Source: Palsa-504 sp963818225 (GTDB lineage Bacteria > Actinomycetota > Actinomycetes > Streptosporangiales > Streptosporangiaceae). Taken from it: 64,000 bases of DNA. The notes beneath the pieces were generated by a model, which had not been told where the DNA came from, ran no database searches, and worked only from the letters and a program-made list of their open reading frames with translations. The DNA lies in NCBI GenBank assembly GCA_963818225.1, contig CAWFRO010000011.1, positions 496,001 to 560,000 of the forward strand, in the 5' to 3' direction. Position numbers and translations under genes: made by a program. Positions 18,342-27,660 of this stretch are shown in pieces (position 1 is the first letter of the stretch; the number at the start of each line of letters is the position of its first letter).

Positions 18342-18821
18342 ATGACTGATCATGCCAGGATCAGCGAGCTAGCCGCCCAGCTCACCGCCCACCTCGCCGC
18401 CTGGCACGCCCACCAGCCCGGCCCCGGCGCGCCCGCCCGCTCAGCCGCCAATGAGGCGATCGGCGACATCGACGCGATGCTGCGCGCCTTGCACGTCATC
18501 CGCGCCCGCCTGACCGGCGAGATCCGGGACTCCGACGACACGACCGACGCCCGGGTCGACGCGATGCTCGCCGCCGCCCGGCCCCTCGCCGCCGTCACCG
18601 GGGATGATCCGCGCGCCGCTGATGATCCGGCCATCGGTGAGCCGGGGGATGATCCGGTCATCCGCCGCCGCGCCTATGAAGCGCAGCACCCGGACACGGT
18701 CATTGACCCGCCGGGGCCGGGGCAGGCGCTGTGGACTGCCAGCCGCAACGGCGCGGTAATCGCGAGCAAGTATTGGCTAGGTGACCTCTTGGACACGCTC
18801 GACCACCAGCCCGCGGCTTAG
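18342..18821 (+). CDS. Hypothetical protein, 159 residues, transposon cargo
   Basis: The start at ATG 18342 gives MTDHARISELAAQLTAHLAA, a helical region (EAIGDIDAMLRALHVIRARL, EIRDSDDTTDARVDAMLAAA) and a C-terminal part ending QALWTASRNGAVIASKYW and LGDLLDTLDHQPAA. No membrane segment. Possibly a coiled or helical bundle protein of the kind found on actinomycete plasmids and integrated elements. It overlaps the tail of the opposite-strand recombinase remnant. Function unknown. Confidence 0.6.
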   Translation: MTDHARISELAAQLTAHLAAWHAHQPGPGAPARSAANEAIGDIDAMLRALHVIRARLTGEIRDSDDTTDARVDAMLAAARPLAAVTGDDPRAADDPAIGEPGDDPVIRRRAYEAQHPDTVIDPPGPGQALWTASRNGAVIASKYWLGDLLDTLDHQPAA

Positions 18822-19428
18822 GCGACCGGACCTCCTCAGTTCCGAAATCCCGGAAACCCTGGCGGGGCTGCGCTGGAGAGTCCGGTACACGGTGGGCCGG
18901 GACACGGTGAACAGTTCGGCCAGATCGGCAATGAAGTCGTCGCCGGAGGCGTGCATACGCCGCAATTCGGCCTGCTGCCTGGCCGAGAGCTTAGGCTGGC
19001 GGCCTCGGAGTCTTCCTTGGCGCGCGCGACGGCCATGCCCTCCCGGGCACGCATCCGCAGCAGGTCGACCTCAAACTCCGCGAAGGTGGCGAGGATGTTG
19101 AAGAACATCTTGCCTACCGGATCGCCGGGTCGTAGACGTGCCCGCCGAGGGAGAGTCTGATGCCGCGGGCGTCGGGCACCGACCTGGCCAGGCGGTCGAG
19201 TTTCGGCACGACGAGGGTATCGCCTGCGCGGACGGCGGCCAGTGCTTGGCCGAGGCCGGGACGCTTCCGGCTGGTGCCGGTGAGCCCGTGGTCGAGGTAG
19301 ATCCGGTCAGCGGCGACGTCGAGCTCGCGCAGCCGCTGGCGCTGGGCGGTGAGATCCTGGGTGCCGGTGGAGCAGCGGACGTAGCCGACCAAGGTCCTGG
19401 ACACTATCGGGGTGTAACGGATAGCCAC
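18777..19428 (-). pseudogene. Tn3-type serine recombinase (resolvase), frameshifted
   Basis: Start MAIRYTPIVSRTLVGYVRCS holds the catalytic serine in YVRCSTGTQ. Then come RIYLDHGLTGTSRKRPGL, DTLVVPKLDRLARSVPDAR and, after a gap of about nine residues relative to the family, LSLGGHVYDPA. One missing base breaks the frame before GKMFFNILATFAEFEVDLLR (E-helix region), and a second indel breaks it before QQAELRRMHASGDDFIADLA and the HTH FTVSRPTVYRTLQR. All parts of a small resolvase are recognisable but it cannot be made as one protein. It converges on the cargo gene at 18342. Confidence 0.85.
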
Positions 19429-20352
19429 CCCAGGCTCTGAGAATTATTCCGTACCACTATGTGAGACCGCCCGGGACCTGGCCGCAGTCAGCTGGCGGTC
19501 ACGGCACCGGATGTCCGGCTGGGGCTCGTTATACGGACGGAATCAGACCCTGGGCGATGACCGAGCACTGAACCTAGAGCACCTAGACCCGGCGGCCACC
19601 TGCAAGGCGCCCGCGAGGAAGACGGCGGTGAGTAGCAATCCCGAATCGAGCCTGGAGTTAGTCCACGCCGGCACAGATCAGGCATTTAATATTCAACAGC
19701 GACTGCACTCTGTGTGATTTGTCGGTAATCGACTGGGCGATCCGTTCGGCGCGGTCCGGGTCGGTGGCGGGCCTACCGGGAGACCTGCAATTTAGCCCTG
19801 AGATTCGATCTCAATGGGCTGCATGCGAAACAGCCACCCGAGCTCATTCTCGATCGTCATCCAGGTGGGTCACCCGACGCTGGCGACTTTGGCAGATGGC
19901 TTGCGGCGCATCACGGCCCTATCTTCCCGCCGATGCATAGCATTGGGGCGTACAGCGGCTCTCCGAAGCCCGTCTGCGGTCCGACTCAGTCCGGTGTGGC
20001 CAATATCGATGAGACCGCCTGGGCCTATCGACGGCGCGCAGAGCATCCAAATCTGGCGCCATCTCGCGTGCACCGCCGTGCGCCGTGACCGCGCGCAGAG
20101 CGGCCCCGCGTGTGGTTCTCAACCGGGCTTCGCGTTGTCAGCCTTCAGAAAGCGGCCTGTGCGAGTGGCCGATCCGTATATTTCAGCCTGTTGCAACGGC
20201 GTAGGGACCTACTAGGACCCCATATCTAGGGCCCTCACCCGAAAGCAGTCTTATATCTCGCGATACTTGTGGGGTTCCAAAACAGGGCATGTGTGGTTGA
20301 CCTGCGGGTTCTCCTGCGGTGATGGTCGCATGGCTGGCAGCATCGCGGGCTT
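19429..20352. other. Gene-poor interval
   Basis: No intact gene. Apart from the repeat-protein remnant at 19658-19777 nothing is recognised. The stretch 19640-19720 is clearly lower in GC. The right end (20230-20350) directly precedes an integrase-core transposase and should hold its left terminus, but matching terminal repeats could not be made out with the right flank. Confidence 0.35.
19658..19777 (-). pseudogene. Remnant of a DRAERIA-repeat protein
   Basis: The minus-strand frame reads GRPATDPDRAERIAQSITDK then SHRVQSLLNIKCLICAGVD and stops at 19658. The pattern DP-DRAERIA-SITD-(x)-ALL-IA is the helical repeat found in long actinomycete repeat proteins, often at the C-terminus of STAND-type proteins. 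One unit and a part of the next remain. Assignment by pattern memory only. Confidence 0.35.
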
Positions 20353-21428
20353 GTGACTGTAAGGATGCTCTACCTGATCTTGATCCGCGTGACCGGCTGG
20401 ATGGCGCTGCTCGCGCGCTCGGCGGCTTCGAAGGACGCCGAGCTCCTGGTGCTGCGCCAGGAGGTCGCGGTGCTGCGGCGGCAGATCCCGAAACCGAGAA
20501 TGGACTGGGCCGACCGGGCAGTGCTCGCCGCGCTGACGCGGCTGCTCCCCAGGCCGCTGCGGTTGAGCCGGCTGGTAACGCCGGACACGCTGCTGGCCTG
20601 GCACCGGCGGCTAGTCCGCTGGCGGTGGACGTATCCGCACAGGGTCGGCAGGCCACCGGTCGATGCCAGGCTGGTCGTTCTGATCGAGCGGATGGCGCGG
20701 GAGAACCCGGGCTGGGGTTACCGGCGGATCCAGGGTGAACTGCTCGGCCTCGGCATCCGGGTCGGGGCCTCGACGGTGCGGCGGGTCCTGAAGCGGCTGC
20801 GGATCCCGCCCGCGCCCAAGCGCAGCCGCTCGACGTGGCGGCAGTTCCTGCGCACCCAGGCGACCGCGATGCTCGCATGTGATTTCTTTCATGTGGACTG
20901 CGCGGTCACCTTGCGTCGCGTCTACGTGTTTTCGTGATCGAGGCGGGCACCCGCCACGTGCATGTCCTGGGCGTGACCGCGCACCCGGACGGCGCGTGGA
21001 CGGTGCAGCAGGCACGGAACCTGCTGATGGACCTGGGGGACCGCGCCGGCAGGTTCAAATTCCTGGTCCGGGACCGGGCCGGGCAGTTCACCGACGCCTT
21101 CGACGCGGTGCTTGCCGGCGCTGGGATCGAGGTGGTGAAGATCCCGCCGCGCAGCCCGAGGGCGAACGCCTATGCCGAACGCTGGGTGCGCACAGCCCGG
21201 GCGGAGGTCACCGACCGGATGCTCATCGCCGGTCCGCGGCACCTGCGGGCCATTCTGGAGGAGTACGCGGCGCACTACAACCAGCATCGCCCGCACCGGG
21301 CTCTGAACTTGCGGCCGCCCGGCGCTGCCGAATGCCCTCCGGTCGCTGTCACCGATCTGACGACGGCGAAGATACGACGCCGCAGGGTCCTCGGCGTGCT
21401 GATCAGCGAGTACGGGCAGGCTGCATGA
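20353..21428 (+). pseudogene. Integrase-core DDE transposase, one-base deletion
   Basis: N-terminal half: helical SKDAELLVLRQEVAVLRRQI and HTH-containing part RENPGWGYRRIQGELLGLGI, ASTVRRVLKRLRIPPAPKRS. The rve core starts AMLACDFFHVDCAVTLRRVY (first Asp). In the run TTTT at 20929-20932 one T is missing: with five, RRVYVF would continue directly into FVIEAGTRHVHVLGVTAHP. The second frame holds FLVRDRAGQFTDAFDAVLA (second Asp) and RANAYAERWVRTARAE (Glu), ending at 21428. An IS3/IS481-superfamily element of about 1.1 kb. Complete apart from the deletion. Confidence 0.85.
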
Positions 21429-21822
21429 CAGTCGTCGGCTAATCCACGACACCGCAGATCAGGGGCTATGACACGGGTTTTGGAAACCTACACGCCTTGA
21501 GGATGCGAACGTCGGAGCCGCGAGACAGAGCATCGTGGACGCTCGCAGTGTCGGGTCATTAGGCCGATCTCGATTACTTTGCGTGGTCGAGTTGTGGCGG
21601 CACCCGCACGCGTATCCGCCGTTAGGCGCGGTTTCATCAAGCCGTCTGGGTCGCGCCGCGTGTATGAAAATAGTTGTTCTGCGCACGTTGGGTGGTGCCT
21701 GCCTCGGGATGGCTAGCCGCAGGAAATGCTCGTCGATGAGACCGCAGGAAGGGTCCGATCGCTGCTGTCCGGCCCCTTGAGACTTGCTCTGCGCGGGGCC
21801 TGGGCGGGCAAACCTCCCAGGA
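21429..21822. other. Interval without a gene
   Basis: Nothing recognised. Composition is mixed and lower in GC than coding regions around it. It should include the right end of the transposon and the transcription end of the minus-strand hydrolase gene. Confidence 0.4.
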
Positions 21823-22695
21823 CTAGCGGGGTGCGCTGAGGAAGGCCTCGACGTCGGCGGCGAACTCGGTGTGGTGCTGGAACAGGAACCCGTGCGCGGC
21901 GTCGGGGTAGATCTTCACCTTGGCCTGCGGGATCAGGCCGGCCAGCAGGTAGGAGTAGTGCGGAAGGATCATCGGGTCGCTGTCGCCGTTGGCCACGAAG
22001 ACCGGGTGCTTGATGGCGGAGACCCGCTGTAGCGCTGCGTGGTCGGGGACGCCCCAGTTGCAGACCGCGTCGTACTGGGCCTGGCGAGTGGCCCAGTTCG
22101 TGGCGGTGTCCCGGTCCTGGTTGCGGGCGTACATGCGCTTGAGGGCCTCCTGGCCGGCCTGCCGGCTGGAGTCGGAGCGGGCGAAGAATACGTCGAGGTA
22201 CTCCTCCGGGCTGGTCTGCGGCGTGCCGACGGCTCCGATCACCTCAGGGGCCCAGCCATGCATGCCGGCTGCGCCTTGCGGCGCCGAGGAGGCCAGCACA
22301 ACCCGCCGGGCGATCGCTGGCCGGATCAGCGTGACCTCCTGGGCGACGAAGCTGCCGATGGAGAACCCGAGCAGGTCCACCTGGCCCAGATCCAGGGCGG
22401 CGATGAACGCGATCGCTTCCCGCGCCATCTCTCCCATGGTGCTCGCTGCCGTTCCCGTGGAGCCGCCGACGCCCGCGTAGTCGAAGGTGATGACCCGCCG
22501 GCTTGCTGCCAGGGCGTCAATCAGCGCGGGATCCCAGCTGTCGAGGTTGCCGCGGAAGTGCTGGAACAAGATCAGCGGCAGGGTGCCGCCGGCCTCGCCA
22601 CCGGTGTCGCGGTAGGCGTAGTCGATGCCATCGGCCGCGCTGACGGCCTTGTTAGGCAGGCCGGAGTAGGCGCGGTTCTCGGTAGTCGCGGCCAT
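21823..22695 (-). CDS. Alpha/beta hydrolase (haloperoxidase/esterase type)
   Basis: 290 residues, typical for the fold. The nucleophile elbow is GFSIGS with Ser112, the acid is likely in VFVANGDSDPMILPHYSYL and the histidine in YPDAAHGFLFQHH. The oxyanion region is LILFQHFRGNLDSWDPALI, as in the non-haem haloperoxidase/esterase group. Cytoplasmic; no signal peptide. It is the last of three hydrolase genes in one direction, 67 bp after the esterase, behind the divergent XRE regulator. Small-molecule ester or acyl substrate likely; no more can be said. Confidence 0.88.
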   Translation of the reverse strand: MAATTENRAYSGLPNKAVSAADGIDYAYRDTGGEAGGTLPLILFQHFRGNLDSWDPALIDALAASRRVITFDYAGVGGSTGTAASTMGEMAREAIAFIAALDLGQVDLLGFSIGSFVAQEVTLIRPAIARRVVLASSAPQGAAGMHGWAPEVIGAVGTPQTSPEEYLDVFFARSDSSRQAGQEALKRMYARNQDRDTATNWATRQAQYDAVCNWGVPDHAALQRVSAIKHPVFVANGDSDPMILPHYSYLLAGLIPQAKVKIYPDAAHGFLFQHHTEFAADVEAFLSAPR

Positions 22696-22762
22696 GTAAG
22701 TACCTTCCTTGCCGGTCCGCCTGCCTCCGAGTGTTCACGGAGGAGGAGGCATTCTGACGTGG

Positions 22763-23422
22763 TCACACCTGTTCGTGGATCCAGGTCTCCGCCAGCGTGG
22801 TCCAGAGCTCGGTCTGGCCGGCACCGCGGGCCAGGCCCAGGCCGTGCGGCCCGTGGGCGAACACGTGCACGGCGTGCGGGACGCCTCCGGCCGCGAGTGC
22901 GGTGGCGAGGCGGTAGGCGTGTTCGGGCGGGACGTAGGGGTCCTCTGCGGTATGCCAGATGAAGAACGGTGGTGAGCCGGGCGTGACCAGCGCGTCCAGC
23001 GAGGTCGACCGGCGCAGTTCCGGGCTGGCGCCTTCACCCAGCAAGATCAGCCGAGCCGGGCGGTAGGTCTCGGTTTCCATCGAGGTGATGGCGTAGCCCA
23101 GCACTGCGAACTGCACGGCCTGGTCGGGCGTGGCGCTGGGGGTCAGGGCGGCCAGGCCGGCCAGGTGGCCGCCGGCGGAGAAGCCGATGAGCCCGATGCG
23201 CTGGGCGCCGTCAGCGCGGCGGCGGCTGATCTCGGCGCGCAGCGCCTCGAGCGGCACCGGGTGGCGGGTGTGGAGAGGGTAGCGGAACACGCTGGCGGGA
23301 ACGCCGATCTGACCGAGCCAGTCGGCTATGGGCTCGGCCTCGTGGGGGGCGTGCTCGGCGTAGCCGCCGCCGGGCAGGACGATCATGTGGACGCTGCTAG
23401 CGCTAGCGGCGGATGCGGTCAC
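22763..23422 (-). CDS. Alpha/beta hydrolase, BD-FAE/acetyl-esterase type
   Basis: 219 residues. The oxyanion-hole motif is VLPGGGYAEHAPHEAEP (15-31), the nucleophile GFSAGGHLAG (Ser82), the acid HTAEDPYVPPEHA and the histidine AHGPHGLGLARG; the set is that of small deacetylating esterases (acetyl-xylan or feruloyl-type). The start codon is GTG 23422 and overlaps the stop of the upstream hydrolase (GTGA), so the two are translationally coupled. Cytoplasmic. Probably acts on a product of the neighbouring hydrolase or on a small acetylated compound. Confidence 0.88.
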   Translation of the reverse strand: MTASAASASSVHMIVLPGGGYAEHAPHEAEPIADWLGQIGVPASVFRYPLHTRHPVPLEALRAEISRRRADGAQRIGLIGFSAGGHLAGLAALTPSATPDQAVQFAVLGYAITSMETETYRPARLILLGEGASPELRRSTSLDALVTPGSPPFFIWHTAEDPYVPPEHAYRLATALAAGGVPHAVHVFAHGPHGLGLARGAGQTELWTTLAETWIHEQV

Positions 23423-24255
23423 TGGCTGGTCCGGTTCTCGGCCTCGGTGACCGAGTCGGTGATGAGGGCGGCGAACTGGTCGGGGATCTCCTCCCAGGCG
23501 AAGTGGCTGGCGGGCAGGATAGTCAGCCTGCTGCCGGGGATTCGCTGGGCCAGGTACTCGCCGTTGGACACGGGGACTAGAGGGTCGTCGGCGGAGGCGA
23601 AGACGTGTACGGGCACCTGGATCCCGGGCAGCAGGTCACGCAGCACGGGAAGCTGCTCGGGGTAGCTGCGCACATAACGGGTGGACTCGGCGAACCGGCC
23701 GTTCTCGTAGGCCGAGACGTAGTCTTCCCAGACCTCGGGCTCCTGGCCATGGGCCGCCGCGGGCTCCACGCTCGCGCCAAGCGTGGCGCGGTCCATGCCA
23801 CGAAAAACCTCAATCCCCGGAGCGGCGATGATGTCGGCGAGGGTGCCGGTCACCTCGAGCGGGTAGGCCGCGCCGCCGCCGCCGATGACCAGGCTGGTGA
23901 CCGCATCAGGGTGGCGTGCGGCCAGGAACAGGGCCGCGCTGGCGCCCACGTCAGGCGCTACGAGGTGCGGCTTGCCCAGGCCGAGCTTGGAGATGAAGTG
24001 GCCGAGGAACTCGCCCATGGCGGTGGGGGTGAGCACGTCGGGCCGCCCTTCTGAGTGACCAAACCCCGGCAGGTCGACCGCGACTAGCCGTCCGGTCTGC
24101 GTCAGAAGCGGCCAGACACGCCGGAACGCGAGCAAGCTTTCTGGCCAGGGGCTGGTGAGCAGGATGACCGGGCCATGGGCCGTCCCCGAGTCGGCGTAGC
24201 GAATCTTCAGACCATCGATCGGCGCGGTTTGCATCTGCATAGTCGCGGTACTCAT
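23419..24255 (-). CDS. Alpha/beta hydrolase with Asp nucleophile (haloalkane dehalogenase/epoxide hydrolase-like)
   Basis: About 278 residues from ATG 24255 (MSTATMQMQT); an in-frame ATG at 24273 is less likely because the AAAGG lies before the second. The nucleophile elbow is LVAPDVGASAALFL, with Asp in place of Ser, as in haloalkane dehalogenases and epoxide hydrolases. Other parts: ILLTSPWPESLLAFRRVWPL, VDLPGFGHSEGRPD, acid VFASADDPLVPV, histidine ILPASHFAWEE. First gene of the three-hydrolase operon. Halide-binding Trp cannot be judged with certainty, so hydrolase chemistry on halide, epoxide or ester is left open. Confidence 0.86.
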   Translation of the reverse strand: MSTATMQMQTAPIDGLKIRYADSGTAHGPVILLTSPWPESLLAFRRVWPLLTQTGRLVAVDLPGFGHSEGRPDVLTPTAMGEFLGHFISKLGLGKPHLVAPDVGASAALFLAARHPDAVTSLVIGGGGAAYPLEVTGTLADIIAAPGIEVFRGMDRATLGASVEPAAAHGQEPEVWEDYVSAYENGRFAESTRYVRSYPEQLPVLRDLLPGIQVPVHVFASADDPLVPVSNGEYLAQRIPGSRLTILPASHFAWEEIPDQFAALITDSVTEAENRTSQ

Positions 24256-24376
24256 GAAGGTCGCGCCTTTCAAAGAAGAGGAAGTCGGTCCGTGCTTGGC
24301 TGGACTGGGTACCGTCTGGCGGTTCTATCAGGCCAGTCGCCAGGCTAAATCGGCCATTTACCCGGGCGGTAGGGCA

Positions 24377-24403
24377 CTGGGTGGTGCTGACATCACCACC
24401 CAG
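24377..24403. promoter_or_regulatory. Perfect palindromic operator between XRE regulator and hydrolase operon
   Basis: CTGGGTGGTG (24377-24386) and CACCACCCAG (24394-24403) are perfect inverted repeats with a 7-bp spacer CTGACAT. The site lies in the 172-bp divergent intergenic region, 24 bp before the regulator start, the right place for autoregulation and control of the hydrolases. Confidence 0.75.
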
Positions 24404-24427
24404 ATGGCCCAACGTAAAATCCACATC

Positions 24428-25306
24428 ATGGCTGTTTCGACCAGCGAGCTTGGCGCGACTCTGCGCGACTGGCGGGAGCGGCTGGACCCAGGGGACTTCG
24501 GGGTGGCTGTTTCCTCGGGCCGGAAGGCCCACGGGCTGCGCCGCCAGGAGGTCGCCCAGCTTTCTGGTGTCTCCGTCGACTACCTGATCCAGCTTGAGCA
24601 GGGACGAGCCAAGACGCCGTCACCGCAGGTACTCACCGCGCTGTCCCAGGCCCTCCGGCTGTCGAACGTTGAACGGATCCACCTGTTCTTCCTCGCTGGC
24701 CAGTCGCCGCAGGACAGCGCGCGACGACACCAGGCAGTTCCGGACAGCCTGCGCCGCATGGTCCGCCAGCTGCCCGGAAACCCGGCGGCCATCTACGACC
24801 CGAGCTGGAGTCCGATTATCTGGAACTCGATGTGGGCCACGATCTTCGGTGACCCGAACGAGCGTCCCGAACGCGAGCGGAACAAGGTCTGGCGCTACTT
24901 CACCGGCCTGCCCACCCGGGTCCTCCGGTCGCCTGAGGAAGAGCGGCTGTTTGAGAAGCGCATCATCTCGGACCTGCGATCGAGCTTTGGGCAATATCCC
25001 GATGACGAGCAGTTGGGCCAGTTGATCAGCGACCTGCTCGCGGCTAGCCCCAGATTCTGCGAGCTCTGGAAGGCACGTGAAGTCGCTCCCTACGACGAGG
25101 AGCACAAAACCATTGAGCATCCCGAACTAGGCCTGCTCCAGCTCCACTGCGACATCGTCCGGCACGAGGGTCTTCGCGTTGTCGTCTTCACCGCGCCCGC
25201 GGGAAGCACATCCGCCAAGGCCCTGATCGCCGCGCAGCGCCTGCCCCTGGACCAGCATCCGCTCAGTGCTTCTGAGGCCGGCCGCCCTGCCCACTGGGCA
25301 GAATGA
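24428..25306 (+). CDS. XRE-family regulator with MmyB-like ligand-binding domain
   Basis: 292 residues from ATG 24428. An N-terminal HTH (about 24-80) with LRRQEVAQLSGVSVDYLIQL and EQGRAKTPSPQVLTALSQAL is followed by the MmyB-type PAS-like domain (YDPSWSPIIWNSMWATIFGD, RNKVWRYFTGLP, ELWKAREVAPYDEEHKTIEH, GLLQLHCDIVRHEGLRVVVF). These actinomycete regulators commonly sit divergent from one or a few oxidoreductase or hydrolase genes; here three alpha/beta hydrolases. A small hydrophobic ligand, perhaps a fatty acid or aromatic compound, is presumed. The frame is intact. Confidence 0.92.
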   Translation: MAVSTSELGATLRDWRERLDPGDFGVAVSSGRKAHGLRRQEVAQLSGVSVDYLIQLEQGRAKTPSPQVLTALSQALRLSNVERIHLFFLAGQSPQDSARRHQAVPDSLRRMVRQLPGNPAAIYDPSWSPIIWNSMWATIFGDPNERPERERNKVWRYFTGLPTRVLRSPEEERLFEKRIISDLRSSFGQYPDDEQLGQLISDLLAASPRFCELWKAREVAPYDEEHKTIEHPELGLLQLHCDIVRHEGLRVVVFTAPAGSTSAKALIAAQRLPLDQHPLSASEAGRPAHWAE

Positions 25307-25653
25307 CCCGCTGTTCGAGCGGCCCGACCTCACCCAAGACGACTACTACCGTCTCCGGCACCCCTCGCGTCTGACGCCGCCAGGCGCGTGACAGCGAGGC
25401 TGTCGGCTGCATTCCGTAGCAGACCTCTCGCGGGGTGCGCCGAACAGGGCAATCTGCATGCTGCCCACTGTGCGCAGGCACGCCCCCAACGGCGCGTACC
25501 CGGCGATCTGAAATTGGCAGCGACCGGGAATGGTCTCGTTGGGTGGTGGGCTGCCGGTCGGCTGGGTGGCCGTGGGTTGCTGCCGGGGAGGTCGGGTGGC
25601 CAGTGATGGGCGGCTGCCGGTGGGGGGCGGTGGCTGCGGGGGTGGCGGGGTGG
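25307..25653. other. Interval without a gene
   Basis: No gene seen. Very G-rich on the plus strand at 25530-25650, continuing the minus-strand coding skew of the integrase remnant, and may hold its lost or untranslated 3' region. Confidence 0.35.
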
Positions 25654-26502
25654 CTAGTTTCCTGTGAAGAGTTCGTCCATGATCTGGGCGCCGGTGGTGA
25701 TGATGGGCCGTAGTTCGCGGCGGTAGACGATTTCGGTGGTGCGGGTGGTGGCGTGTCCGGCGAGGCGGGCGATCTCCTCGATGCTGACGCCGTGGTGGCT
25801 GAGCAGGCTGACGAATGAGGTGCGCAGTTCGCGTGGGGTCCAGCGGTCTCCGATGCCTGCCGCGGTGGCGACGCGTTTGAACATTTTCCGGACGTTGGCT
25901 GCGTCGAGGGCGGCGCCGTGGTGGCTGGTGAAGACGAGCCCGGTGTCCTGCCAGCTGGTCCCGGCGGTGAGCCGTTCATCTGCCTGGCTGCCGGCCCAGG
26001 CGCGCAGTGCCTGGACGGCGGCGGCGGGGAGGCCGAGGGTGCGGCGGGACCGTTCGGTCTTGGTGTCGCCGTGGGTGCGGACGGATCGCCAGACGGCGAT
26101 GTGCGGCGGGACGGGGGGGCTGGCGGCGGGGTCGGCGTCCAGGTCGACGTGGGTCCAGTGCAGGGCGCGGGCTTCTTCGGTGCGGATCCCGGTCAGGAGG
26201 CTGGTCACGATGTAGGCGTGCATGAGCTCGGCGGGCCGGCGGGCGTCTTTGAGGCCGGGCCGCAGTTCCATCACGGGCAGGGTGGCGGCGGCGGTGATGA
26301 CGGCGATGGCCTGGTCGAGGGTGAGGGATTTGGAGGGGCGGCCTGGCTGGCCTGTGGGGGTGTCGGCCAGGGTGGCGACGTTGCGGGTGATGAGGTCGTT
26401 GGCTTCGGCGAAAGGCGCGCGGCTCGTGAAGACGGCGTCGGGCGGGACGGCTGTGCAGATCGTGTACTCCTCCCGCCGTGGTTCGCGGGATATCGAGCAC
26501 AT
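25654..26502 (-). pseudogene. Tyrosine recombinase (phage-type integrase), lacks its N-terminus
   Basis: The catalytic domain is intact: SLLTGIRTEEARALHWTHVD (first Arg), TPRELRTSFVSLLSHHG (box II Arg; the usual ELRH is ELRT here), and RLAGHATTRTTEIVYRREL with the nucleophile Tyr. The N-terminal SAM-like arm and core-binding domain are missing; the frame starts close to EANDLITRNVATLADTPTG, where full-length relatives have another 120-150 residues. Upstream, IS1634 sequence begins within 40 bp, so an insertion or deletion removed the N-terminus. Probably inactive remnant of an integrated plasmid or phage. Confidence 0.75.
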
Positions 26503-26537
26503 CGGCTCGGCTCACGACGAAGCGGCTGGCGGCCAGG

Positions 26538-27168
26538 CAGGGTGAGCTTGACCTGAGCCTGGATGCCGCCGCGGCGGGCGGGCCGCTGCCGGTCACCTCC
26601 CCCCGGATGGGCTGCCTGCTCGACGCCCTGGCGCCTGCTTACGACGTCCTAGGCCTCGGGGCGGCCGCCGGCGGTGATGAGGTGTTCCGCGGCCTGGTAC
26701 TGGCCCGGATCATCGAGCCGGCCAGCAAGCTGGACAGCCTGCGGGACCTGGAGGAGGCGGGCCCCACCGCCGCGTCGTACCGGACCGTGCTGCGCCGCCT
26801 GCCCGCCTATGCCGAGGAGGCGTTCCAGCAGGAGCTGTCCGCGGTGGGCGGCGCACGCCCGGCCCGGCCGGCCTTGTCCTCTATGACGTCAGCACGCTCT
26901 ATTTCGAGACCGATACCGGGACGGTGAGAAATCCTTCCGGATGGCGGAAAGCGATCTGCAGGCCAGGCCCCTCTACCACCATCTGCGCGACTCGATCGAA
27001 GCCCACCTGACCATCGTCTTGGCGGCACTGGCGGTCAGCCGCTGGATCGAGCACCAGACCAGCTGGTCCATCCGCAAGTTCATCAAAACCGCCCGCCGCT
27101 ACCGCACCATCGAGATCCAAGCCGGGCCGTACACAATCACTGCTGCCGACCCCCTGCCCGCCGACCTC
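26538..27168 (+). pseudogene. IS1634-type transposase with large internal deletion
   Basis: N-terminal part: GPLPVTSPRMGCLLDALAPA, YDVLGLGAAAGGDEVFRGLV, LARIIEPASKLDSLRDLEEA, YRTVLRRLPAYAEEAFQQEL. After LYDVSTLYFETDTG (read in a shifted frame near 26880-26920) the sequence jumps to the family C-terminus: SDLQARPLYHHLRDSIEAHL, TIVLAALAVSRWIEHQTSWS, FIKTARRYRTIEIQAGPYTI. The catalytic centre, about 250 residues, is deleted. The end of the element is cut at about 27168 by the IS21 remnant. A non-autonomous fossil. Confidence 0.82.
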
Positions 27169-27660
27169 CGGGTAGCCCGCCAGCATGCCCAGGTAGCCGA
27201 AGTCGATCTGGCACTCGGCCCCGGGCTCCCCGTCATCGACCCGGACCGTCGCCGCGGTCCGCCCGAACCCGCACCGCTCCACGCAGAACCAGTGCAGCGT
27301 CCGGTACGGCACCACAACCCCCTGCCGTTCCAGCAGCACCCCGATCTTGACCACCGACAGGCCCGCCTGCACCTGCCCGGCGACCTGCTCCCGGCAGGCC
27401 TCCAGCTGATCCCACGCCCGGCCATGCCCGCCCGGGCGCACCGGCCGGACCGCCTCAGCGACCTGCCCGACCAGCTCATCAGTCAGCTGCCCAGGCCCGC
27501 CGTCACAAGCCAGCCCGGCCTCCGCCGCCGCCGTCACATACCGGCGGGCGGTCTTACGGTCCACCCCCGCCTGCTCAGCCACCCTGCGCAGCCCGGCACC
27601 CGACAGCCAGGCCCGCAGCACCTCACGGATCTCAGTCACCGCGACCTCCCGGAACGCCAT
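27169..27660 (-). pseudogene. IS21-family transposase IstA, N-terminal fragment
   Basis: From ATG 27660: MAFREVAVTEIREVLRAWLS, HTH RRVAEQAGVDRKTARRYVTA, then RPVRPGGHGRAWDQLEACRE, VPYRTLHWFCVERCGFGRT and PGAECQIDFGYLGML, the start of the DDE core with its first Asp. At GYLGMLAG the sequence runs into the IS1634 remnant and family identity ends; the remaining two thirds of istA and all istB are lost. The upstream flank still carries IS21-type multiple terminal repeats. Confidence 0.82.
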
